A stretch of DNA of 64,000 nt from contig OZ025240.1 in NCBI GenBank assembly GCA_964019155.1, forward strand, positions 93,493,198 through 93,557,197, given 5' to 3'. Source of the stretch: Osedax fenrisi. Lineage: Eukaryota > Annelida > Polychaeta > Sabellida > Siboglinidae. A program made the translations under genes and the position numbers. Below the pieces are notes generated by a model. That model saw nothing but the letters and a program-made list of their open reading frames with translations. It had not been told where the DNA came from and searched no databases. The stretch's first letter is position 1; each line of letters opens with the position of its first letter. Below are positions 10,905 through 22,335 of this stretch, one piece after another.

Positions 10905-13563
10905 AGATTGACTAGCTACTCTACTAGATAGTTAGCTCCACTAGCCACTCTACTAGAGAGTTAGCCTCACTAGCCACTCTACTAGAGAGTTAGCTCCACT
11001 AGCCACTCTACTAGAGAGTTAGCTCCACTAACCACTCTACTAGAGAGTTACCTCCACTAGCCACTCTACTAGAGAGTTAGCTCCACTAGCCACTCTACTA
11101 GAGAGATAGCTCCACTAGCAACTCTACTATAGAGTTAGCCTCACTAGCCACTCTACTAGAGAGTTAGCTCCACTAGCCACTCTATTAGAGAGTTAGCTCC
11201 ACTAGCCACTCTACTAGAGAGTTAGCTCCACTAGCCACTCTACTAGAGAGTTAGCTCCACTAGCCACTCTACTAGAGAGTTAGCTCCACTAGCCACTCTA
11301 CTATAGAGTTAGCTCCACTAGCCACTCTACTAGAGAGTTAGCTCCACTAGCAACTCTACTAGAGAGTTAGCTCCACTAGCCACTCTACTAGAGAGTTAGC
11401 TCCACTAGCCACTCTACTATAGAGTTAGCTCCACTAGCCACTCTACTATAGAGTTAGCTCCACTAGCCACTCTACTAGAGAGTTAGCTCCACTAGCCACT
11501 CTACTATAGAGTTAGCCTCACTAGCCACTCTACTAGATAGTTAGCTCCACTAGCCACTCTACTATAGAGTTAGCCTCACTAGCCACTCTACTAGATAGTT
11601 AGCTCCACTAGCCACTCTACTAGAGAGTTAGCTCCACTAGCCACTCTACTAGAGAGTTAGCTCCACTAGCCACTCTACTATAGAGTTAGCTCCACTAGCC
11701 ACTCTACTAGAGAGTTAGCTCCACTAGCCACTCTACTAGAGAGTTAGCTACACTAGCCACTCTACTAGAGAGTTAGCTCCACTAGCCACTCTACTAGAGA
11801 GTTAGCTCCACTAGCCACTCTACTAGAGAGTTAGCTCCACTAGCCACTCTACTAGAGAGTTAGCTCAACTAGCCACTCTACTAGAGAGTTAGCTCCACTA
11901 GCCACTCTACTAGAGAGTTAGCTCCACTAGCCACTCTACTAGAGAGTTAGCTCCACTAGCCACTCTACTAGAGAGTTAGCTCCACTAGCCACTCTATTAG
12001 AGAGTTAGCTCCACTAGCCACTCTACTATAGAGTTAGCTCCACTAGCCACTCTACTAGAGAGTTAGCTCCACTAGCCACTCTACTAGAGAGTTAGCTCCA
12101 CTAGCCACTCTACTAGAGAGTTAGCTCCACTAGCCACTCTACTAGAGAGTTAGCTCCACTAGCCACTCTACTAGAGAGTTAGCTCCACTAGCCACTCTAT
12201 TAGAGAGTTAGCTCCACTAGCCACTCTACTATAGAGTTAGCTCCACTAGCCACTCTACTAGAGAGTTAGCTCCACTAGCCACTCTATTAGAGAGTTAGCT
12301 CCACTAGCCACTCTACTAGAAAGTTAGCTCCACTAGACACTCTACTAGAGAGTTAGCTCCACTAGCCACTCTACTATAGAGTTAGCTCCACTAGCCACTC
12401 TACTATAGAGTTAGCTCCACTAGCAACTCTACTAGAGAGTTAGCTCCACTAGCCACTCTACTAGAGAGTTAGCTCCACTAGCCACTCTATTAGAGAGTTA
12501 GCTCCACTAGCCACTCTACTAGAGAGTTAGCTCCACTAGCCACTCTACTAGAGAGTTAGCTCCACTAGCCACTCTATTAGAGAGTTAGCTCCACTAGCCT
12601 CTCTACTAGAGAGTTAGCTCCACTAGCCACTCTACTATAGAGTTAGCTCCACTAGCAACTCTACTAGAGAGTTAGCTCCACTAGCCACTCTACTAGAGAG
12701 TTAGCTCCACTAGCCACTCTACTAGAGAGTTAGCTCCACTAGCCACTCTATTAGAGAGTTAGCTCCACTAGCCACTCTACTAGAGAGTTAGCTCCACTAG
12801 CCACTCTACTAGAGAGTTAGCTCCACTAGCCACTCTATTAGAGAGTTAGCTCCACTAGCCACTCTACTAGATAGTTAGCTCCACTAGCAACTCTACTAGA
12901 TAGTTAGCTCCACTAGCCACTCTACTAGAGAGTTAACTCTACTAGCCACTCTACTAGAAAGTTAGCTCCACTAGCCACTCTACTAGAGAGTTAGCTCCAC
13001 TAGCCACTCTACTAGAGAGTTAGCTCCACTAGCCACTCTACTATAGAGTTAGCTCCACTAGCCACTCTACTAGAGAGTTAGCTCCACTAGCCACTCTACT
13101 AGAGAGTTAGCTCCACTAGCCACTCTACTAGAGAGTTAGCTCCACTAGCCACTCTACTAGAGAGTTAGCTCCACTAGCCACTCTACTAGAGAGTTAGCTC
13201 CACTAGCTACTCTACTAGAGAGTTAGCTCCACTAGCCACTCTACTAGAGAGTTAGCTCCACTAGCCACTCTACTAGAGAGTTAGCTCCACTAGCCACTCT
13301 ACTAGAGAGTTAGCTCCACTAGCCACTCTACTATAGAGTTAGCTCCACTAGCCACTCTACTAGAGAGTTAGCTCCACTAGCCACTCTACTAGAGAGTTAG
13401 CTCCACTAGCCACTCTACTATAGAGTTAGCTCCACTAGCCACTCTACTAGAGAGTTAGCTCCACTAGCCACTCTACTAGAGAGTTAGCTCCACTAGCCAC
13501 TCTACTAGAGAGTTAGCTCCACTAGCATATCTACTAGAGAGTTAGCTCCACTAGCCACTCTAA
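10905..13563. repeat. 29-bp satellite array, about 91 units
   Basis: Tandem units of exactly 29 bp (core CTCCACTAGCCACTCTACTA then GAGAGTTAG). Most differ by one or two recurrent changes: CTATAGAG for CTAGAGAG, CTATTAG for CTACTAG, AACTC for CACTC. CTCT...AGAG in each unit can form a short stem. Each frame meets TAG stops and 29 is not a multiple of 3, so it is non-coding. It lies in the last L1 intron. Confidence 0.97.
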
Positions 13564-13619
13564 TACACGTCGCAAGAATGCGTTAACACGATAAACCCAT
13601 GCGAGGTGTGAAATACAGG

Positions 13620-13690
13620 TCACTTAAAATATAGGTCCCCCTACATTTTAAAGTGGGGGTCATGTCCCTCCCCGCCCCGCCCCTGTTGCA
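13620..13690. repeat. GC-rich flank related to the left MITE end
   Basis: GTCATGTCCCTCCCC...CCCCTGTTGCAG is a diverged copy of ATGTCCCCCGTCCCCTATGTTGCAG at 10852-10876. The satellite therefore lies between two related C-rich ends in the same orientation. Confidence 0.55.
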
Positions 13691-13912
13691 GAGGACCTAG
13701 TCGGATGGCATTAGTAGAGGTATCGATGATTCATAAAATGGAGGGAATTTACTCTATAGATGACGAGCGCATACACAGTATTGCCAATTGGTAGTATATT
13801 TAAAAATATCTATTCTAGCCTTCTATTATTATAGCCAGGTCCTTGGTTATACTAATGTATAGTTTGATCTAATTATAACCTTTCCTTCTTATCGCTGGTA
13901 TATAAACTAATA

Positions 13913-13952
<40 letters not shown>

Positions 13953-13976
13953 CTTATATTATAATTATGACTATAG

Positions 13977-14065
13977 ATCAAATAAACATATTCGTATGCG
14001 AAGCAGATACTACTATTATATGCAATAATGGAATTGAGAATATCAATCAAAATAACTTTAGTTAA
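13977..14065 (+). CDS. L1 terminal exon E (C9, C10)
   Basis: Acceptor GACTATAG|AT, phase 1, stop TAA at 14063-14065. Motif FVCEADTTIICNNG, where C-N is the LU signature end. Joined to exon D the split codon is A|AT. It lacks the C-W pair seen in L2 and L3. The acceptor is poor in pyrimidines, so this assignment is weaker than exons B and C. Confidence 0.55.
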
Positions 14066-14146
14066 TATTAAAAAAACTATATAAATAAATATAATAATAT
14101 AACGACCGTATTTATTACAGATGTGATTAAATTTTCTAATGATACA

Positions 14147-14178
<32 letters not shown>

Positions 14179-14917
14179 TGGGACGTAATGCTTTTAATGG
14201 CCGATCGAATTATATATTTATTACAAAATCTCTAATTATTAAGCATGTTATTATAACATTTAAATTTTAAGATATTACTAATAAGATAATTTATATTTTA
14301 TATTTTATAATTGAGATTGTTATGATGAAATATATCTTTTGTAGTTATTGTTTATTATGAAAACATTACTATTATTTAAAAAATTCATAGATTATGTAGT
14401 TCTGGTAGATAATACCCATAGCATCGGCAAACATATATATCGTTAACAAAAATCTACTCATTAGTGTATATTTCGCGATTATAGATGGAAACTATATTTA
14501 CTATAGTATTAATAAGATTAGTTTATATATTTGGTGAATTAAGTGAATAAAATGTATATATATTTTAAGAGAACATTTTGCAAGGGTATAGAGTTTATGT
14601 ATTAATAATAAATAATGTTAAATAAAATAAGTTCTCTTAATAAGTATGTATTAAATTTTAAATAAAGTATTAAAACTATTAAAACTAAATTTTACTAACA
14701 TTTATATGTGATTTAAGTTGCGAATTTTATAGGTATCGAAAATATAATTAATAAATGATAATAGTTAATAAAACATCAATTAATTTTAGGGAATAAATAT
14801 TAAAATATGAATTTCAGCAGTGATAGAAAAAATATTAGATAAGATATTGTAAGTATTTTATGTTATACAAATGATATATTCATGAACTAAATAAAAATAG
14901 ACTTGTTATTAGATACC

Positions 14918-14951
<34 letters not shown>

Positions 14952-17937
14952 TATATATAATATATTAGTATACTAATAATTTGAATGTAGTAAACAAATA
15001 TTATTAAACTTAATAATAAACAATTTAAATATATTTTTATAATATTTATTTGTGTTTTTAATTATATAATATACTATCATATAAATACTATAATATTATA
15101 TAATCATCGATATTTTTATTAATATCATTATTTAAATTTATAAATTTTAAATATTATTATAATGGTATATATATGTAAATATGAAATTCGAAATAAAGTT
15201 GTATACATTATAAAGTTCATTTATTGTATTTCAATTTTATTTCAATTGTATTTCAAATATTATTAAATTTAAATAACATTGAAGTTTAAAATATATATTC
15301 AATATATGTATGGGTATATGTATTAAATATTGTACATTATATATATTTATTAAATTAATTCATACATTTTATTATCAGTTATGAATTTAATATCAAATCC
15401 AAAAAAACCAAGGTATATAACAATATATTATATATGTGTATGCAAATATAATAATTTTAATTATGATTAAAATATGATTATATATAAAATATTATATAAT
15501 ATATAAATATAATATGTATAATATATATAATATATATAATATATATAAATATAATATGATTATTTATATTAAATTATATTATTATATGATGGTATACCAT
15601 CAAGAATATATACTTTGTTTATTGAAATAAAAAAATAAAATAAATGTATAGTTTTATTCTGATTTTGTTTTGTTTTTCATAAAGTTGTAAATCTAATAAT
15701 CTATAATTAATAATAACAACCGATATAGTTAGTTAGAGATACAATTGAGTTAATTAATTTAATATAAGGTTAATTTAGAAAGTAACAGATATACATTAAT
15801 GTAACTACTGATAGTACATATTTATTAAAGTATTATTTAGTCTGAATGTACCTATATATACAGGTATCTGTTATTTATAGGTATTTAAAGGTATACTTAC
15901 TTATAAATTAATATTTAAAAATATGTTCTTGGATATATATTTAATAAATGTTATTATATTATTATTATATAGTTTCTAATAATGTAAATAAAATAAATTG
16001 TTTAATATTATATTCATATGATAAATAAAATAAAATTAATAGGATTATATTAATTTAAAATATACTTTGATATATCAGCTTATAAGCATTACATATACTT
16101 ATAAGAATTATAATTCAATACACTTTTAAATATCATATATTTTTCTTCTACTATTTCTTAAAGGATCATCACAGATTTATTTTCTTCTAACAAGTCAATA
16201 AACAAATATAAATATTTATAGTTATGACAGTTATCAAATTATGTTCCTTTGATGTACGCTCGTACATAACGTTATGCACTAGAAAGGACATAAGTTCATT
16301 TGTAATCTCTGAAATATATATTTTTGTATTTCGGACTATATAATTGTCAATTATAATTTAATGATATAATTATTTTAATCAACATTTCAAGGATGTTTAT
16401 TTATCTGTCAAATAAAAAGGCAATTATATTTTAAATTGTACATTATTAAATGTTATTAAACATACGAATTTATTTGTAAATTAAGTTCGAATGTATGATG
16501 TTTTTTTTTATATTATGTATGTCGACAGTTCAATTAATATTAGGTATATTAAATTATATTATGAATTTAATAAATCATATTAAAATTATCGATTAAAAAA
16601 GTGTTTGCATTTATATTGTATCGAATTTAAAATTTGTACTCCTGAACTATATTATTAAATTATTCAGGTGTACAATTAAAATTTCACAACGTATGCATCG
16701 GAAGAAGTTAAAGGCTATTATAGCGAAATACATTTTTTAGATATTTGGTATAGGATACATAGCGAAATTATAGTATTGTATGTATGTATGAAATATGTTG
16801 GTGAGTCATTTATAACGAAACGGTATACTTTTAAAGTTACATAAAATGAGAATAACAAAATAGTCTGAAAAAAAATATCAACAATATCTAATCTTAAAAA
16901 AATATAAAAATAATGTGTAATATATCTTAAATAGATAGTATAATACATTCAATAACACATCTTATCTGGTAAGTAGTTATAATAAGTATAATACATATTA
17001 AAAGAAACAACAAAAATCAAAATAAAATAGCATGTGAAAATTCCAATTTTTAAAATAAAACTACCAATTACACAAATGATAACATATTAATAATAATAAT
17101 AATCAGAATTTAGGTATGACCATGGTAAACGAAGAAGCGTTATGCTTATCTAGTCGTTTACCTATTTCACTTTCCTATATGACAATTATGTGGAGAAAAT
17201 TATAGTAAAAGTAAAATAAAAATAAATAAAATAAAAATAAAATGTTAAGAGTTACAGTTAGTAAAATAAATATATACCCAAAATATATAAAAAAATATAT
17301 GTTAAAAAACAAAAATATAAATAAAATTTAATTATTTAGTAATCTATTAGAATAATACACTTATATAAATACGATATATTTAATTATTAAAATTATTAAA
17401 ATTATAACCAGAGTAGCCAACAGTAATTGAAATTAATGAGGATATATGATATATCAACTTCAGGGGTATGGGTTCGTCAGGTCCAATGCCTTAGGGATCC
17501 TATTTGAAAAAAAAAATAATTGAAAAAAAAAATATTGATATACTAATTAGTTATTTATTAATACTAAAAAATAATTTTGAAAAAAAAATAAATTCATTAA
17601 CATTTTTGACATAAATGTATTATTTGTATGCCAAAAAACATCTAAAGTTACGATAAACCTTTTTCAATATAGATTATTTGTATATAGTAAGTATATTATG
17701 TTAATACAATATGTTTATTTTGGAAATATATATATTTATATTTAAACCAAATATGCACTTTGATAAAATGGGGATTTTTCTAAAATGTACTTGACACTAC
17801 TAGGATTTTTATTTAAAATTGTATTATTTATATTTTCTATTTTATTAATATAAAATAAATAATGTATTGACATTTTTTCAAAACTTATTTATTATAAAGG
17901 TTTAAAATCCTTATTTTTGTAATTTATTTTATATATG
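14066..17937. other. AT-rich intergenic stretch, nothing assignable
   Basis: 3.9 kb of very AT-rich sequence between L1 and element X. A weak exon C-like sequence at 14117-14145 (ITDVIKFSND) precedes a (TA)n tract but lacks both cysteines. A 76-codon minus frame at 16948-16718 has no recognisable motif. Short poly-A runs occur at 17505-17590. Confidence 0.5.
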
Positions 17938-18775
17938 GGAAAGTAACCGAATACGGACAGTGCCCGAATACGGACACTCTCGGTATCTCAGAAACCATAT
18001 ATCTTACAATTATTGTTAATGAATGAAATATTCATAATTATATAAATAGTCTAAATAAGTATTTTTATTTATTCAAAATAGAGCTGATATATCCAATAAA
18101 CTGATTTTTTATTACGTTTTTAAATTAATGAAAAAAAATGTCAACTTAAAACCTGAATATACAAAAGCATTATAAAAATTATATATATAATTTATATATT
18201 TGTTATAATATATTAATTAAGTTATAAGCATATATCTAGGTCATATACATTCCTAATACGGACACTCTAGATGTATTAATACGGACACCCTATAACCAAC
18301 CAGTGCTCAGTGTATGAACTATTCTGATATTCATAAAAATCGCGTGCGTTATAATAATAATACCACCAATAAAGCTAAATCTAAAATTATTATTATTTAG
18401 ATACTTAAATTGTAGTATTAATTAAAAAATAATTTAAAAAAAAGTTATTAACTAATTAAATTAGAATAAATTATTCATAAAATTAATTATAAATAATGTA
18501 ATTCTAATTTATCTGATGGATTCATTAATAATATATAGTTTATCTAGTAATATTTAGGGTGTCCGTATTATAACACAGGGTATCCGTATTCGGACATTGT
18601 TACCGAATACGGACACCCTTGTTATCTATGGAATTAAAAGATTAAAATTTAAAAATCACAATAATATCTATAATCATATAATATTAATATATTGTAATTT
18701 TTGAATAAAAATAATGAATCATAAAATGTTAAAATACAATATATTGTTAACGTGTCCGTATTAGGTTACTTTCCC
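17938..18775. mobile_element. Element X: non-autonomous DNA transposon with terminal inverted repeats
   Basis: Left end GGGAAAGTAACCGAATACGG and right end (reverse complement) GGGAAAGTAACCTAATACGG give terminal inverted repeats of about 24 bp. The interior is AT-rich and non-coding but holds repeated GAATACGGACAC-type motifs in both orientations near 17968, 18250, 18275, 18550 and 18575-18620. A second, partial copy is at 10150-10556. About 840 bp. The target duplication is unclear. Confidence 0.8.
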
Positions 18776-18828
18776 CTATGTATAGTACATTTGTATCTTA
18801 CTCTATCTAGTTTAACATATATATATAT

Positions 18829-19123
18829 TGTTATTGTTATTATTATTTTTATTTGGTGGAGTCCTTTCATCCCATCCCGGAACTTAGATGAAGTTTTCAC
18901 TTATAACCATATATGGCTATAATGTCCCTTCGAAGCCGCTTTCATGTTAAGGCATCAATGGTTTTAACGAGAGCCGATCATTTATTTATACACAATTATA
19001 TAAGATCACTTCTAAATAATATTTTAAGACCCATTTTATAAAATTAATTAATGGTCCGGACGAGGGTCGAACCCGTGTCCTACTGCTTGTGTGTCTGACG
19101 CCTTAGCCACTGAGCCACACAGG

Positions 19124-19124
<1 letters not shown>
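18829..19124 (-). mobile_element. tRNA-derived SINE, copy 2
   Basis: On the minus strand: box A TGGCTCAGTGGCTAAGGCGT, box B GGGTTCGACCCTCG, body, and (AAT/AAC)n tail. Box B is a near-perfect pol III consensus, so this copy looks younger than copy 1. Confidence 0.92.
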
Positions 19125-19164
<40 letters not shown>

Positions 19165-19251
19165 GATAGATACATAGATATATAAATAGACACTATAAAT
19201 TTATAATTAGAAAAAATAATAATAATAATAATATCAATATATATATCGTAG

Positions 19252-19334
19252 ATTGGATACAAATGGAGAGTTACACTGTATTCAATGTTACAGTAAGCGA
19301 TACGTATATGGTAACGATACACTATGTGAATTAG
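19252..19334 (+). CDS. L2 exon B (C1, C2, C3)
   Basis: Acceptor ATATCGTAG|A, donor G|GTATTT. Motif LHCIQCYSKRYV...TLCELG: C-x2-C-x12-C-E-[LI]-G, identical in spacing to L3 exon B. The upstream acceptor is phase 2, as in L3, whereas L1 reads as phase 1. Confidence 0.75.
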
Positions 19335-19737
19335 GTATTTAATCAAATTATAATATCACAATTAAATACCTATTTATATAGCATACACGAATAACACATG
19401 TATCATTTATATAACTACCATTAATTAAGCATTTGTGTGAATGATAGTTTGGATATTGATAGTAATAGTTAATGATTGTGTTGTACCTGTATAAATAAAT
19501 TGTACAAATAATAATTATATATCTCGAAAAGCCGATATATTAGATATATTTTATCGGTCCTTTCGAGTCTGAGTTAGCAAGAGTTAACTGTATACTTATA
19601 TTATATAAGTTATATATATATGTATATATATATAATCTTTATTACATTATTATTAAAAATGTTTTGATTTATAAATAATATATATATATACATTAGTTGG
19701 ATTTTATTTTAATACATTATTATATTATAAATTATAG

Positions 19738-19811
19738 GAGTCGCAGATTATTTTAATATTTTAAAATGTGAAACACCTTGTTATATATTAATATCAATAA
19801 AGGATAACCAG
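19738..19811 (+). CDS. L2 exon C (C4, C5)
   Basis: Acceptor AAATTATAG|GA, donor CAG|GTAATT, 74 nt, phase 1 in and 0 out. Motif ILKCETPCYILISIKDNQ, the C-x3-C-Y element with the P-C-Y found in many Ly6 proteins. Confidence 0.8.
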
Positions 19812-19879
19812 GTAATTTATTAATTATTTAAATTATATATTTAATATATAAATGTATAATTATAAATATATATATATAT

Positions 19880-20830
19880 AAATCAGATTTATTATTTCAT
19901 GTTGTAAAGCATGACATAATGGAGAAGTTAACAAATGTATTTGTTTTTGCGATAACTTCCTCAATCATCATATTCTAGTTAAGTTAGATTCTCACGAGTA
20001 AAAAAATGTAAATATAAATAAATAAGATAAAGAATAAAAATATGTATCAATATGTCAAGTTAAAAATAAAAGATGTAAAGTTATATACAAAAATCATAGA
20101 AATGAGTTGAATTCTGAATGCCGAACTATAAAAGGAATAGAATAGCTAAACAATATAAATGAAAAAAAAATAAAAACTAAAACAAGTAAGATGAAGGTTT
20201 AATAAATAATACCAGAAAACAAAAATAAAATTAGATAATCAATTGTTTAATTGATTTTCATATTTTGATAAAAGGTGTTTTTTTAATATTTTTTTTAAAG
20301 TTTTTTATATAAATTTTTGTGAATAATAATTTATTTAGACATACATTATTCCATGATTTAGGGCCTTTAAATGATAATGATTTATGATGACGGCTTAATT
20401 TTATATAAGGTAATTTGAAATTTGAAATAATTTGAAAAAAGTATTTGTGTATACATTGTTATATATTGGAAATAATAATGATATACTGCTTGGGAATTTC
20501 TTTAAATGTACATTGTGCATGAATACAATATTTTTATAAGTTATTAAATCTTTAAATTTTAATATATTAGAACATAAAAATAAATTATTAGTATTAGTCA
20601 AAATAAATATATTATTTACAATTTTAAGTATATTTTTATTTACAATTCAAACAGCATTTTTTATAGAGTTGAATTACATTTAAGGTTATTATTAAAATTA
20701 TTTCCCCAAATTTCTAAACAATACATGATATGAGGCAAAAACAAAGAATTGTAAAGCAGCTTTAAAATATATATTGGTAAATAGCTCAGCTTTCTTAATA
20801 TATACACAGTTAGAAAAATATGGTACTAGA
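19880..20830 (-). pseudogene. LINE D, 3' part of ORF2 and 3' UTR
   Basis: Minus-strand frame pieces KKAELFTNIYFKAALQF (near 20790-20740), then 20601-20401 (NILKFKDLITYKNIVFMHNV) and HHKSLSFKGPKSWNNVC (20390-20340) are the post-RT C-terminal region of a LINE ORF2. The ORF ends near 20255 and an AT-rich 3' UTR runs to about 19880; its last part is repeated at 36272-36450. RT and endonuclease are missing. It lies antisense in an L2 intron. Confidence 0.75.
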
Positions 20831-20914
20831 GGGTGTTTGAAAAGGATACAGTCGTTGTCCCCCAGATGCCACATATATGTGGCTTTTTGAGAATGACCTA
20901 CGGGACCATAGCTT

Positions 20915-21430
20915 TGTTCCATTTGAAAACGAGCTCATGTACCATTTGAAAAGGGCTAATGTACCATTTGAAAACGAGCTCATGTACCATTTGAAAACGA
21001 GCTCATGTACCATTTGAAAAGGGCTAATGTACCATTTGAAAACGAGCTCGTGTACCATTTGAAAACGAGCTCGTGTACCATTTGAAAACGAGCTCATGTA
21101 CCATTTGAAAACGAGCTATTGTACCATTTGAAAACGAGCTATTGTACCATTTGAAAACGAGCTCATGTACCATTTGAAAACGAGTTCATGTACCATTTGA
21201 AAACGAGCTCATGTACCATTTTAAAACGAGCTATTGTACCATTTGAAAACGAGCTATTGTACCATTTGAAAACAAGCTAATGTACCATTTGAAAACAAAC
21301 TAAAGTACCACCTGGATAAAGGCTAATGTACCATTTGAAAGCTAACTAAAGTACCATCTGAACAAGGGCTAATGTAACATCTGAACTAGGGTTAATGTTC
21401 CATTTTAAAATGAGCTAATATACCTACAAA
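20915..21430. repeat. 22-23-bp GTACCAT satellite, about 22 units
   Basis: Units GTACCATTTGAAAACGAGCT + CAT, with AAGGGCTAAT variants, decaying toward the right. An inverted terminal unit (ACAGTTAGAAAAATATGGTAC, 20807-20826) marks the left edge. Open frames over it are an effect of the period. Confidence 0.95.
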
Positions 21431-21657
21431 AATAAGCAAGTGCAGCATTAGAAAATAGTTTATTATAATATTTTATATCTGGAACCAGTTACAATATTTA
21501 ATATATACTATATAAACAATAATATATAATAGTAATATATATGTATATAATTAAATAATTAGATAATGAATGAAATAAGATATATTAATTTTTATATATA
21601 TTTTTTTTATTAAATTTAACAATTTTGTAGTTTTAAATTCTATACAAATTAAATTAT

Positions 21658-21834
21658 TTATAAAATACATGTATTATAAATATTAGATGGGTATTTAATG
21701 TTAAACAATTGGTATATGATAAAATATACATTAAAGGCATTACATAAATCATTATTTATATAAATGATTTGATTCTCACATATTATTGTGCACTGTCCAT
21801 CTCTCCAAAATATCATTGGAGCTTTAGTAATACC
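21658..21834 (-). CDS. Ly6/uPAR-like terminal exon on the minus strand (gene M1)
   Basis: On the minus strand an acceptor TTTCTTTTACACAG is followed by an open frame to a stop at 21660-21658. Motif DGQCTIICENQ...NNDLCNAF contains C-x3-C as in exon E of L2 and L3 and the LU hallmark D-L-C-N, then a hydrophobic tail (NVYFIIYQLFNI) that could be a GPI signal. The phase after this acceptor is 0, unlike exon E of L1-L3; an AAAG|CT acceptor at 21822 would give phase 1. No partner exons were identified. It lies inside an L2 intron in antisense. Confidence 0.5.
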   Translation of the reverse strand, partial: GITKAPMIFWRDGQCTIICENQIIYINNDLCNAFNVYFIIYQLFNIKYPSNIYNTCIL

Positions 21835-21853
21835 CTGTGTAAAAGAAATATTG

Positions 21854-21894
<41 letters not shown>

Positions 21895-22335
21895 AATTAT
21901 ATGTTCTAGATAATAAACAAATATTGAAAATATAACATATAATACAGTAGACAATATAAGCCTAAGCCTATAGAATTTTATTTAAATATATAATTAATAA
22001 AATAGTATATATTCTAAATATATTTTCTATATAAGAAACAAGTATTGCTTTATGCCAAAGATATTACAAATAAATCTTTAAAACGAACAACTCTTGCTCA
22101 GATACAATTAGAATTAGTAATTATTAACTAAGAAAAAATGTAAAGCTTAGTAATGCAGAATCAGGAATAGCTACAATTAATAAATACTATATATCATATT
22201 AATCAAGAACCGAGCAAAGCCGGTTAGGGTACAGCTAGTATATTATAATGCATTACTAACAGGAATTTAATTATCTAATATCTAACTTCATTAAATTTAT
22301 AAAAAATAGCGAGATATGAATCTTAAGTTTCTAAA

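Larger units (their letters stand above)
7335..14065 (+). other. Gene L1: Ly6/uPAR-like three-finger protein, four exons
   Basis: Exons 7335-7421, 8959-9038, 10019-10106 and 13977-14065. Joining them keeps one frame: codon C|AA at the B/C junction, clean at C/D, A|AT at D/E. The product has eight cysteines in LU order, C1-C6 plus C9 and C10. C7 and C8, which pair with each other in known LU domains, are both absent. Like other Ly6 proteins it is expected to be secreted or GPI-anchored, but the tail after C10 (GIENINQNNFS) is not hydrophobic, which favours secretion. Introns of 1.5, 1.0 and 3.9 kb hold an element X fragment, a MITE and a 29-bp satellite. The start is unresolved. Function is unknown beyond the fold. 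Confidence 0.65.

Noticed and set aside
10905..13563. CRISPR array
   Set aside because: The 29-bp units are contiguous without spacers and the context is an animal genome.
20810..21097. 95-codon minus frame with repeated SSFSNGT
   Set aside because: It arises from the 23-bp satellite period (three units give an open frame of 69 nt) and not from a protein.
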